A stretch of 64,000 bases of DNA from positions 5,290,001-5,354,000 of the forward strand of contig OU696588.1 of the NCBI GenBank assembly GCA_916048095.2, read 5' to 3'. Of this stretch, positions 22,500 to 32,613 are shown one piece after another; the stretch's first letter is position 1; every line of letters begins with the position of its first letter. The notes under the pieces were generated by a model that saw only the letters and a list, made by a program, of their open reading frames with translations, was not told where the DNA came from and did no database searches. The DNA is from Sacculina carcini (taxonomy: Eukaryota > Arthropoda > Thecostraca > Sacculinidae). The position numbers and the translations under genes were made by a program.

Positions 22500-23840
22500 A
22501 TGTTAACCATATTTCAAACAAGCTCAGCTCATAACAAAATCGCACGAATGAGGCATGACTACTACAGAGTCTTCCCAACTTGCAGCGTTCTAACAGTCAG
22601 TGAGAACCACAGGCAAACAACCAAACAACTGATAACCGAATCCCAAATCCAAACTTCCTGGTCCAACTCTGACACCAGTGAACGCTTGCACGATCGCATT
22701 CAACAGACACTATGTGTCCACGAGGCTACCAGACAACGACTTAACGAGCTAGACGATGAAATAGTTCGATCAACCACCGCCGTTGCCGATGCCAACCAAA
22801 GTCTACATCTTTTCCATCAGGCATTAACTTCTTGCCAGGAAGCACTCCTGGTGCACGAGCGTCTGCCGTTAGTCGAGCGGGCGCCGAGGGTAGATGATAG
22901 TCTGCATCGGCAAATAGACGTCATCCAAAAAGCACAACGAAGCATACAGGAACAGTTGACACAGGTGAGTCAGCAGATTTACAGCTTGAAGCAAACGCGT
23001 CACAACGCGGCCAAGGATTTGGACGACAAGCAGAATGCAATCGCGATTGATCGGAAATCCCGGACACAAGTACATCACAATAGTGCACTGTCGAATATTC
23101 CACACAACAACAACCACCTGCCCTTTCAACGAATGCTTACTGAATCACAATGGACTCGGGAAATATGTGAGTTTGATGACATGACCCACTACAACATCGG
23201 AGTCAGTAGACAACTGAGACAGCGTCTGGCCACATTTGTGGCCGACCAAACAAACACAGTCCGACAACACCACTCCAAGGTGCAATCAGAAATGAGATAC
23301 CGGCTGCACCAATTACAGCAGACATTGGGACAACTCAACAATCAGAGAGCACGAATAGACTGCGAGCTGATGGCCGTTGAAACGGAGATACACTGCGCAG
23401 AATCGGCTGCACAAGCATGCTCAGCCAAAGGTCAGCTAGCGGCAGACCGCATCGAAAAACGTTTGACACGAGCCAGCTCCGAGTTGACCTATGACCTGGC
23501 GTGGCGCAAACTCTCAGACCAACAGCAGTTAGCCACAGCCAACAACCATCAGCTCCAACACCACATCCAACAACTGCGACATCTGGCCGCTCAACTGCGA
23601 CAGCAATTGCAATACGTCAACCAACGGCTGATTGTTACAACCGACGCGCTCAACAACAACACACTGTGCCGCAGCACACATCAAGCACAACCACCCGAGT
23701 TTGTCGGCAGCCCAGCGTTTGACCATCAACAAGAAACCAGTACGGCCAGTATGCACAACATAAAACTGAAGACGCTGCAGCAAAGCGTAACACAATACGC
23801 AGAAAAGCCGGGGGCACAGAGAACAACACAGTTACTATGA
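22500..23840 (+). CDS. Tektin-like protein, intronless
   Basis: A single uninterrupted 446-codon frame with an ATG start and a TGA stop. The protein is almost entirely helical, Gln-rich coiled coil. Its size fits tektins (about 400-450 residues), and it has the two-halves layout of the family: two paired-helix segments separated by a linker near residues 190-220. Features in common with tektins include the N-terminal RLHDRIQQTL segment and the second-half phrase RASSELTYDLAW near 322, in the place of the family's conserved RPNVELCRD loop (R, E, L and D kept). Tektins run inside doublet microtubules of cilia and flagella. The divergence makes the exact paralogue unclear. The lack of introns suggests a retrogene. 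It lies inside, and antisense to, the GPCR intron, and appears to be the only intact host-like frame there. AATAAA signals follow at 24041 and 24223. Confidence 0.75.
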   Translation: MLTIFQTSSAHNKIARMRHDYYRVFPTCSVLTVSENHRQTTKQLITESQIQTSWSNSDTSERLHDRIQQTLCVHEATRQRLNELDDEIVRSTTAVADANQSLHLFHQALTSCQEALLVHERLPLVERAPRVDDSLHRQIDVIQKAQRSIQEQLTQVSQQIYSLKQTRHNAAKDLDDKQNAIAIDRKSRTQVHHNSALSNIPHNNNHLPFQRMLTESQWTREICEFDDMTHYNIGVSRQLRQRLATFVADQTNTVRQHHSKVQSEMRYRLHQLQQTLGQLNNQRARIDCELMAVETEIHCAESAAQACSAKGQLAADRIEKRLTRASSELTYDLAWRKLSDQQQLATANNHQLQHHIQQLRHLAAQLRQQLQYVNQRLIVTTDALNNNTLCRSTHQAQPPEFVGSPAFDHQQETSTASMHNIKLKTLQQSVTQYAEKPGAQRTTQLL

Positions 23841-24040
23841 AGGTGACCTCCGTTTAACGAATTATCATCAACAGCAATACGATTATCTAGATAAAGGGTA
23901 AATTGAGCGTCATCCGAAAAAGTAAAACAGAAAGTGAATAAGTGAAATGCGACAAATTCAATTAAACTAAAACAGCGAATGTACACGAATTAACTATTGA
24001 ATTGAGAAATCGTCAGTTGAGAAATTCAGACTCATACCTC

Positions 24041-24046
24041 AATAAA
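24041..24046 (+). terminator. Polyadenylation signal candidate for tektin
   Basis: AATAAA 200 bp past the tektin stop codon. A second AATAAA lies at 24223-24228. Either could serve. Confidence 0.5.
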
Positions 24047-24596
24047 GATAAACAGGTATGAACTCGCAATGTGCAATGGTGGACTGTGAACAAATCGTGA
24101 TGAAATACAGAAAAACGAGTTGAATTATTGATAAAATCGACTGTGCAGCATTTCCAATTTAGATAATTTCATTTAGATAATTTCGACAAGCTAAGCCAAT
24201 AATTGAAAAAGACGCGCAAGGTAATAAAGATAAATACCTCCTAAAACATGCTAGTAAATTCTAATAACACATTATATAAAATATTTCCCGTCCAAAAGCA
24301 AACATTTAAACCATAAGACAAAACGTGATATGGTTACGTTATAATGTGAAATCAGAAGCCCAGCACTAAACTAACACTCAACTTGCGCTAGGAAAAACCT
24401 TCCTGTATAAGAGCGTAATCGCCCGAATCGAGAAATGGGAAATATAGGAACTAAAAATTGCTAATTTCATGCTTTGTATGAGCCCAAATGTCAAGTGTAT
24501 GCCTGTCTTTGTGTACGTATAATTGAATGAAAGCGTATCATGTCCGTCAATGCTGCGTAACATGTCCGTTAATCAATATTGTAGTATACTCATTAA
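24047..24596. other. AT-rich spacer, no gene seen
   Basis: No recognised repeat or coding region between the tektin 3' region and the possible hAT element. Confidence 0.5.
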
Positions 24597-27046
24597 TAGG
24601 GCTGCCAAAAATAACCTAAAAATGGAAAAAGTAACTATTTTTGAGAAAAAGTAACCTGAAAAAGTAACCTAAAACTTACCCTATGATCTTTCAAAAAGAC
24701 AAATTTCTTAAAGACAAATTTGACAAATAAGAAAACAACCATTCACCCATACCATAATACCCTCTTTTCCATCTTGTCTCCGTTCTGGTGTCATTTTTAC
24801 AACATTCCGTCAAAATGTTGCCTAATATCGCAAAGATAAACATAATCATGAAAAGAAAGGAAAAAACAAAAAAAATTATTTTTGGTTTTTATTCACACCA
24901 ACCAACAGGGTGACATCCCAATTATAGGCGGAGTACACATAATACAATTCACCAAAGCGAATAGCAAATATAAGATTCTAAAACTTAAAAAAAAATATTT
25001 ATATATAAAAAGTCAATATTAAAAACAGACTTTGCGAAGTACAGAACGACTGATATTAAGGATGTCTATACCGGGCTGCTTATACACTAGCTTGTTGTAG
25101 TATAGAGGCAAGCGAGCGTGTCATATTCTACCAGTGACCACGGTGCGTGTTGGTGGTATGTGCAGGAGGTCCCGGGGTCGCACACCTGGTCTTGGTACTC
25201 TCCATCCGACTCGTGACAGCAGCTGCGGAGAGTCGAGTCTGTTTTTCATTAGATCGCAACAGTATCCTTATAGTAGAGAATGAGATATATTGAAGACACG
25301 GGCAGATCAACAATGCAATTGTAAATTTCGCCAAAAATATGAGAACAAATAACACAACGCACACGGGTAATATCCCCAAGAAAATTCCACAAATTCCTAT
25401 TCGTCTTTCCAACACCATGTAACAAATGTACCAACGCACTCAAGCCCTCAAACGCATTGACTCCCTCCGCCTCGTTCAGCCGTCATCAAATTCGCCCACT
25501 GTACACACGCACAGACACACAAACGCGCAAACGCCTGCTAAGTCAACGCCACCTAGATACATGTATCTATCATGTATCATGTATCATGTATCATGTATAG
25601 ATACATGTATCTAGGTGGCGTTGGCTAAGTGCCCGCTGTCGCCATGGCAACTCAGCTTCATCAGACGGGGCTCTCTCCGCACTCACACTCTGTCGCCGCG
25701 TTTCGCTGAGTCATCCACTGGGGAAATTACATCGAACAAAACAGCGAAAACTCATACTCGCAATTCACCAAGCAAACAATATAAATTAATCTACTGCGAC
25801 CGAATCGTCAGACACAGAACAACTATCGATTAAATACAATAAAACCACAGTACTTTATATTGCTTTGGACAACTCACAGAAAAAGAGACTTTCGGATATA
25901 GACAAGCAACATCATACTCTTAGTAGCTTTTAGACTTTCAGATGAAGAAAAGAAACCTAATACTTAGAAACTTGCATAATCAGAAAAAGTTGGAAGTGAA
26001 AACCTAATCATTCTCATCATTTGACAAAACCCTGTATTTTAATATATAGAAATAACATCGATACAATTAAGCAGTATGGGACACAGTTAAAAATAATTTA
26101 ATATTGGTTGGATATTTCTGTTAAGAGCAGTTAAGATACTTCATCAAATACTTCTTCACATTTGAAGGTGAGAAATTCCTTTTCGACAAGAAACTTGTTT
26201 AGCGTTATGGACCTCTCGATAGCTGCTGATTTAGCTTGGTGTTTTTGCAGAAAACCGTGCGTAATGTCGAGCGTGCGTAATCGTGAAAATGTCGCTCCAT
26301 TCCGCAGCCAGAGAAGCCAGTAATGAAGCAATAACGTATATATATTGAATAACAATGAAATCAATACTGCACAAGGAAGACACTGTCCACAAAATACACT
26401 CTCAACCCAGAAATTCGAACACAACTCCGATATACGAGCCACACGATCAAATTCCGCCACGCACACCGCGCCATTCGCGCTACACAACTGTCCTCGCGCC
26501 GGTCAAGGTTACACAGAAGACAAGCAAACGCACACGCACATACACTCATACACTATACGCGCTCATAGGCAGATCGAGACCCAGTTATTTACGGGGCAGC
26601 TCAACGTACAATACATGCAAATTCACATCACAATGAGAGCTATTTCTTTGTTGGTTATGCTGATTTTTTTTAACAAATTGCAAAATGTAGCCGGATTTTC
26701 ACACGCATCGTGTCCGATGTTTATGTCTGTTAAATGCTCAATTTTGAAAGCCATGCTATTTGACCATTTTGAAGTTCTGATCTCATATCCCATCTCTTTT
26801 CATCCTCTATCCAGATTTATACAGTATTTGTGTATTTTATCTGTCAAAAATTACCGAAAGCCGTGTACAAGTCCCCTAATAACAAGCGAAACAACTCAAA
26901 GTAGACTAAAAACCGAAAAAGTAACTTTTGGTAAACTAATAATTTTGTACTAATTATAAAATACAAGTTTATATGGTGTTGTAGGTAATTTATGAAAAAA
27001 TTATCTTTAGGTGAAAAAGTAACTTTATTAACTTTTCACAACCCTA
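24597..27046. mobile_element. Possible hAT-type element with GAAAAAGTAAC subterminal repeats
   Basis: The left end starts TAGGGCTGCCAAAAATAACC and the inverse right end starts TAGGGTTGTGAAAAGTTAAT. Both ends carry several copies of GAAAAAGTAAC in inverted arrangement. hAT ends often start TAGGG and have such repeats. The flanking 8-bp sequences (CTCATTAA and ACCGCTGG) do not match, and no transposase was recognised inside, although an unassigned minus frame at 26131-26487 contains an ITLNKFLVEKEFLTFKCEE segment. It could also be two separate elements. Confidence 0.4.
25544..25623. repeat. Perfect 27-bp inverted repeat with (CATGTAT)n loop
   Basis: The arm at 25544-25570 (starts CAACGCCACCTAGATACATG) is exactly complementary to 25597-25623. 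The 26-nt spacer is a CATGTAT tandem repeat. A few more outer bases pair imperfectly. It could extrude as a cruciform or be two transposon ends head to head. Confidence 0.85.
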
Positions 27047-27174
27047 ACCGCTGGTTAAATAGGCCCGTATCTGACCCGTGTTGACGCCAATACATACCAT
27101 ATCTACAGACATACACTTTCATAAGGAATATATCCATGCTTTCCGACATGTATGCCGTTTGTGTATTTCAGTTG

Positions 27175-27625
27175 TATGTGTGTGTGTGTGTGTATGTGTG
27201 TGTGTGTGTGTAAGTAAATATGTAAGTATATTGTCACATCATTGCACACAGTTGAAAGAGAGAAAAGTAAACATATTGATGGTGACAGAAGTCGGATAAG
27301 CAGAAGCTTCTTGACGGACTTGGCGGGAAAAACATGTGAGATGAGCTACATGCATGGATAAAACAATGACAATATACACTCTTCAATATAATTGACTGTC
27401 TAAATAACACTTAATAACAAACTACGCTATATCAGAGCATACATATACACACACACACACACACATTTACATACATACGGCCTTTCCACTATACGCATAT
27501 TAACATATTTGCACACAACAGCTCATGAGCACAAACGTGTTCACACAAAAAATTCACTAGCACGCATATATACACACACACACATACATACACAAATTCA
27601 CACACACACACACACACAGCAAAAT
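27175..27625. repeat. (GT)n and (CA)n microsatellites
   Basis: GT-rich at 27175-27212 and CA-rich runs at 27440-27470 and 27560-27620, in AT-rich sequence. No gene was seen. Confidence 0.85.
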
Positions 27626-27649
27626 ATACGCCCACATATATTATACTTA

Positions 27650-27990
27650 TATTTGTTTGGTGCAGATTTAGCGCGTCTGAACTATATATTCAGTTATCGT
27701 ATATGCTCAGCATATACATGTCGTTTTAGTTCTTTCTTGAAACTAGAAATGTGTCCTTCAATTATTAGTTCTTTTATATCCACAGGTATATTTTAAGATT
27801 GCTTGGTCCAAAGCAAATTATAGTTATCAAATAACTCGGTTCTATACGCAGGTATTATCAGGTCAAGGTTATTTGCTCTCGTTTGCCTGTCCCTGTGTAT
27901 TCTTTTGAATGGTGATCCAGGTGCCAATGCTTTTTTATTAGTAATATCGAAAAGCATTCGTGGATCGAATTGATATTGAGTATTTTTTTG
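27650..27990 (-). pseudogene. LINE RT C-terminal fragment
   Basis: The minus strand gives FDPRMLFDITNKKALAPGSP, then RQTRANNLDLIIPAYRTELF and SSFKKELKRHVY. The order fits the C-terminal end of LINE ORF2 proteins. There is a stop in the middle. Short and decayed, so the assignment is tentative. Confidence 0.5.
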
Positions 27991-28036
27991 CTTTTCAGGA
28001 TTTTTATTTTTTGGCTTTTTTGCTTTTTGCTTTTAG

Positions 28037-29567
28037 GTCAGGTTCAAACAAACAAACAATATATTTGATTTAGCGCACATCAAGATTTAGCAAGTTGAAC
28101 AAGTAATCGAGAAGAGAAGAACGGAAAAAACTAAAGGAAAAAGCGCGAACAAGAGCAGCAGGAAGAGAGTTTAACACACGAGGAGCAGAAAAATGAAACG
28201 ATTTAGCGGACCAAGTTGATTCGTTGAGAGCACGAGAGCAGACGAGAGGGTGAGAATTGCGGGAATATGCAGAAGATACAGTAAGGAGACCAGAAAGATA
28301 GAAAGGTTGAAGGGGGTCATGATTAAGCTTATACAACAGATACGAAAATAAATACGAGGAATGATAGGTAGCCAACGAAACTAAAAGAGAAATTGGAAGT
28401 ATGACGACAGGGAATAGGAGAAAGAACAAAACGACATGAAGAATAAATCACACGCTGAAGAACACGCAAATAGTAATGAGGAACATGAAAATATATTAAG
28501 CAGCAGTAATCAATGCGAGAGAAAATAAGAGAGACAACAAGCTTAACGGCAGAAGGACGATCTAGACACGGACGTATTGGATACAGAGAGCGTAGGATCA
28601 ATCGACAGGTCCTGGCCACAGATAGAATGTTATTGGAAAACGAAAGAGAAGAATCAAATATAACACCACGGTCACGAGCAGAGTCAGAAACAGGGAACGG
28701 AAGTCTGGGAGGAAGAATTCGTGGAGGGTGGAAGACAATGAACTCAGATTGATTTAGGAGAAGGCACCTAGAAGAAGCCCAAGAAGAGATGTCGGAGAGA
28801 ATATCAGAGATGAAGGAATATGAGGGAAGAGGAGGAGGAACAAAGAGCTGAATATCGTCAGCGTAGATATGGCAAGTTACAGAGTGGCGTTCAAGAACAG
28901 GACAAAGCGAGGACATATAAATGTTGAAGAGTAGAGGGCCAAGAACAGATCCCTGCGGTACGCCGGAAAGAAGAGAAACACAGCGAGATGAAGACGAGTT
29001 GAAGTTCACTGAATAGGATCTGTCCGAAAGATAAGATTTAACAACAGAAAGAGCCGAGGAAGAGATGCCAAGAGAAGATAGATCAGACAATATAATTGTG
29101 TGATCAACAAGGTCAAACGCAGACGACATGTCAAGAAGAACAAGGGGTACAGATCGATCAGTAGCGAAGTGTGAAAACGTGTGATCAAGAACAGAAATAA
29201 CAACAGATTCTGTGGAATGAGAGGGCCTAAAACCGGACTCAAAAGGAAAAAGTGCTGAATTAGCAAAAGAGGAGAGCTGAGAATAGATTGCCGACTCAAG
29301 AAGTTTAGAGGAAAAACTGAAAAGAGAGACAGGCCGATAATTTTTCAAAACAGAGGGATCAAGGGAGGGTTTCTGAAGTATAGGAAAATCAGAAGCATGC
29401 TTTTCAGTAAGGAACGATCCATGAAGAATGGATGAATTAATAAGATGGAGAAAATAAGGAGCAAGTAGAAGAACGGAATCGGAAATAGCACGAAAATTCA
29501 TAGGATCAGCTTGAGAAAAGGAGATCTTTGTTGAAGAAATTAGACGGAGAACTTCAGAAATATCCAC
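28037..29567 (-). pseudogene. L2-like LINE: RT domain, C-terminus and 3' end
   Basis: The minus frame is open from 29567 to 28329 (about 412 codons) and covers most of an [53 protein letters not shown] and the catalytic IYADD box, then SARDRGVIFDSSLSF. A frameshift near 28400 moves the C-terminal domain (ESTWSAKSFHFSAPRVLNSL) to the frame ending at 28070. The 3' end is TGCGCTAAATCAAATATATT followed by (GTTT)n, the L2-type end seen repeatedly in this window. The endonuclease half is missing, so it is 5'-truncated. Confidence 0.9.
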
Positions 29568-29599
29568 TTGAGAAAATGACGGAAATTCGCCACAGGAAC

Positions 29600-29942
29600 C
29601 AGTGTGTGTCAGTGGAGGTTTTACCTTGTCTGGTAGATTATAGGTCTAGACTAAATGTGTAAGGATTCAAGAACAATAAGAATTTGAGCCAATTTATAAA
29701 TGAGCTAATTTATAGAGGAAAAACGTTTCTATATCTTTCATAGATTTTAGGTTAGGTTAGGTTTAGCGTTCTAATGTAAGGTGCTGCCTTTGCAGGAGGC
29801 GAAGGACTGGAAAAAATTCGTTAAATCAAATGTTCTCAACTAAATGTTCTTGAATCTTTACACATTTAGCGTCAACCGCAACATTTATCGTGAATCATTT
29901 AGCGTCAAGATTTACCTTCAATCCTTACACATTTACACAATT
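29600..29942. other. Spacer, no gene seen
   Basis: AT-rich; contains a loose direct repeat of phrases such as ATTTAGCGTCAA (29868-29910). No feature recognised. Confidence 0.4.
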
Positions 29943-30370
29943 AACCACAGTGATGGGTTTGCACCTTTTTAATATATATTAATGACTTGACAAATGACAG
30001 CGAAGAATTCCACTGTACAATGTATGCGGATGACACCACGTTGCTTTATTATTATTATTATTATTATTTATTACAGGCAAATCCAGTAGCATGGGCAGAG
30101 TACAAGCACTATTACCACCCTAAGGTGGCCTAAGGCCCCATGTACCGGAAGCGCCCAAAAAGAAGGATGCCTCACTGGAGGGACTGCACACGACTTTAAA
30201 TTCGGAACTGAGCAAAATATATAAATGGGTACAAGACAACTAACTCAAAATTGACACCATAAAAATAAAATGTGTCTTATTCAAGTACCGGTCGCAACAA
30301 ATAAAGTTTCCGGAAATAACAATATATGAACTCCTTTTCGAATTTCGGAACTCCTTTTCGAATAGTTGTG
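29943..30370 (+). pseudogene. LINE RT fragment interrupted by an (ATT)n-tailed repeat
   Basis: The plus strand gives INDLTNDSEEFHCTMYADDT (the catalytic box), then the 30047-30143 repeat, then sequence matching the following RT region (SELSKIYKWVQDN, FKYRSQQIKFPE) with shifts. The interruption directly after the YADD box is an insertion. Confidence 0.7.
30047..30143 (-). repeat. Retroelement 3' end with (AAT)n tail, copy 2
   Basis: Nearly identical to 18347-18442: ACAGGCAAATCCAGTAGCAT, then AAGCACTATTACCACCCTAA and GGTGGCC next to (ATT)n. The two copies define the family. Confidence 0.75.
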
Positions 30371-30429
30371 GCTGATGATGTCTCGTTACATTAGACGAAT
30401 TATTTTCTACTGTGTAGATAGCTATTTAA

Positions 30430-31205
30430 TATGCAAACAAAACAAGCAAACAAACACACATATATTTGATATAGCGCCAAGTGAAACTGAGGCGCGTAAA
30501 CAGTAAAAATGGCGGTAACAATATAAAAGAGTAATAGCTAGAAAGAAAAAAGAAGTTAGCGAGTATGCAGACAACAATAAAAAACACCTTATACATGATT
30601 GGTTATCAAGCGCCGGTGCTAATTGGCAAAAAAGAATGTAGAGAGGACAACTTAATGTTGTCGGAATGGAGGATCTAGAGGCGTGGGCAAGGACAACAAA
30701 AGTTTGTGCAGATCAGAAGAGAATGAGGAGTATGATTTTTGGTTCAGAACATGACGAGGAAGATAATTATATAGACGGGGAGCAGAAAAGTAGAAAGACT
30801 TGGCCGACCAGTTTGACTCATGAAGACCAGGACGACAAACAAGAGGTACAGGACGGCGACGGGAAGGTCGCTCGTTGCCCTGTAGGAGGGTGAGTGAGTA
30901 GGAAGGAGGAGAAGACGAGTGAAGAAGTTTAAACACAAGACAGACAAGCTTATGATGAATCCTCGAGGGGACTGGCAACCAACCTAGCTGCCGAATATGT
31001 GCAGATGTTGGTGTCCTAGGCGGAAGACGTAAAACGAACCGACAGGAGAGGTCAACGATCGACTGAAGGGAGCGAGAAGATTTTTGAGGTAAATGAAAAA
31101 ACAGAGAGTTGCAATAGTCGAGAATAGGGAGAAGATGTAAGAATTAACAAGAAGTAATGCGGACGATTCTTCGATGTGACGGCGTATTGGGCATAGTTCG
31201 CGCAA
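30430..31205 (-). pseudogene. L2-like LINE C-terminus and 3' end
   Basis: The minus strand gives LGWLPVPSRIHHKLVCLVFK, then ESNWSAKSFYFSAPRLYNYL and a stop near 30652. Upstream pieces (31205-30984) are the preceding RT thumb. The end is TTGGCGCTATATCAAATATA followed by (TG/TTTG)n at about 30430-30475, the shared L2-type end. Confidence 0.8.
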
Positions 31206-31239
31206 GGTGAATCGACAGGATCGGGTAACGTTTGAAAGA

Positions 31240-31641
31240 TGCTTGGAGTTAAGTTAAGCTAAGAATAGTTTTAAACATGTCCCTCTAGAACCCAGGTGCT
31301 CTAATTTATCAAATAGGATTGTGTGATTGAGACTACCAAACGCCTTTGAATATTCCAATGGGGAATTCCTTTGCTTCCAGAGCTTCATACACCTCCTGAA
31401 CAAAGTTCAACACTTCCTTCTCGGTTGATCGATTTTCTCTGAAGCAAAATTGTTCCGCTGCAAGAAGATATGTTTTCCTAAATATTTGCTCAGTCTTGTA
31501 TTAATGATTGCTTAAAAAAAATTGACTAAGAGAAAACAATATTGATATGGGTCTGTAATTGATGATTAATTGTATCTCCCCACTTGTGTATGGGCAATAC
31601 CTTGGCTACTAATAATATTTTCAGTTCATCTAGAAAATGAC
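31240..31641 (-). pseudogene. LINE RT fragment (N-terminal part), broken by LTR element
   Basis: Minus strand, mixed frames: HFLDELKILLVAKVLPIHKW, then EKEVLNFVQEVYEALEAKEF, PIGIF and SLNHTILFDKLEHLG. It is cut at 31641 by the LTR at 31642. The sequence may be the continuation of the LINE at 38402-39470 on the far side of the LTR cluster. Confidence 0.65.
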
Positions 31642-31805
31642 TGTCGTATATTTGCTGTGTCTTTATTTTATATTTGTCTGCGTCTATACTCAACCAACCT
31701 GTTTCGTATTTGATGTTCTGTTGTTGTCTTCTTGTGTGTTTCGTTAGTGGCGTTCTTTGTAGTGGAATAAAACCTTATACGGTTTATGCTAGTTTATTTA
31801 CGACA
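31642..31805 (+). repeat. 5' LTR of Gypsy element G2
   Basis: 164 bp, starts TGTCGTATATTTGCTG and ends TTTATTTACGACA. It matches the 164-bp copy at 37440-37603 with few differences. Contains AATAAA near its 3' end. No TGG primer site directly follows it. Confidence 0.92.
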
Positions 31806-32021
31806 ATTTATTCCTCTACAAACTTTAATCAGTCGTCTTTATGGATCGCTATCTAAGACCAGAACGTTTGAACACTGAACCTTCAGCCGAGAATGCCTCA
31901 GCCACGTGGAAGCACTGGTTCCGAACATTTGGAATATTTCTACAATCGATTGAATCTCATGGGCCGAACAAATTAGATGTTTTGTTCAATTACATCTCTC
32001 CATCATCTCTCGATCATCATC

Positions 32022-32116
32022 TCATTGACTTGTATGTATGTTCGTGTGTTGTCATTGAGTCTTGTGTGCGTAATAATATCAGTTGTGTTCTGTCTGCATG
32101 TTTGGCGGCTGCTACA
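32022..32116 (+). repeat. Truncated 5' LTR of nested element G3
   Basis: Matches the last ~95 bp of the 3' LTR at 34019-34175 (TCATTGACTTGTATGTATGT through GGCTGCTACA). The first ~62 bp of the LTR are missing, which shows a rearranged 5' border. Confidence 0.85.
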
Positions 32117-32117
32117 G

Positions 32118-32135
32118 TGGTGACCCCGACGTGAT
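32118..32135 (+). promoter_or_regulatory. Primer binding site, tRNA-Trp type
   Basis: TGGTGACCCCGACGTGAT lies two bases (one spacer) past the LTR end. It is complementary to the 3' end of eukaryotic tRNA-Trp including CCA. This would prime minus-strand DNA synthesis of element G3. Confidence 0.8.
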
Positions 32136-32139
32136 CCCA

Positions 32140-32613
32140 ATTCGGCAGGCAAGCTCTTCAACCGCCTCAGTCGCTCAGCTGGGGTGAGCTGAAGACGCTT
32201 CTTCAATCGAGCGCACAGCTGCGTGTAGCAGTCAAATGGAAGAGGACTTGCCGTGGCCAGTTCCTTCACCATGCGGAAATGCGACGCTGGTAATTTGGCC
32301 AGCACCTTCCTCATCATGGTGGTCTGCACTGTGATGCCAGCATCCGCCATTAAATTGTCGGACATAGCAGTCCATGTATCTACGTCCATTGGATCGAACG
32401 TTGGTAGCTCGACACGTACAGCCACAACAAGCTCTGGAATATTCTTCATTGACGAAGCACAGACAGACAACGCATGTGCAGATGCGCCAGTGATGAAATT
32501 GTCTGAAATGTCGTCCATTCAAGGAGGACTGTATTCGGGGTCACCACTGTAGCAACCGTCAAACACACAGACAAAACACAACTGATATAATACGCACACA
32601 AGACTCAATGACA
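32140..32613 (-). pseudogene. Inverted LTR end, partial primer site and gag of a G3-type element
   Basis: In minus orientation: an LTR end (32613-32548, ends GTTTGACGGTTGCTACA), the first 12 bases of the tRNA-Trp primer site (32546-32535), then a Gag frame from ATG 32518 (MDDISDNFITGASAHALSVC) with FDPMDVDTWTAMSDNL and ARLKKRLQLTPAERLRRLKS. It lies opposite to the G3 pol to its right, so this segment has been inverted or comes from a second copy joined head to head. Confidence 0.8.

Noticed and set aside
25128..25439. Minus-strand frame with hydrophobic stretches, considered as a missing GPCR TM exon
   Set aside because: No rhodopsin-family motif, wrong place relative to exons 2 and 3 whose phases already join directly.
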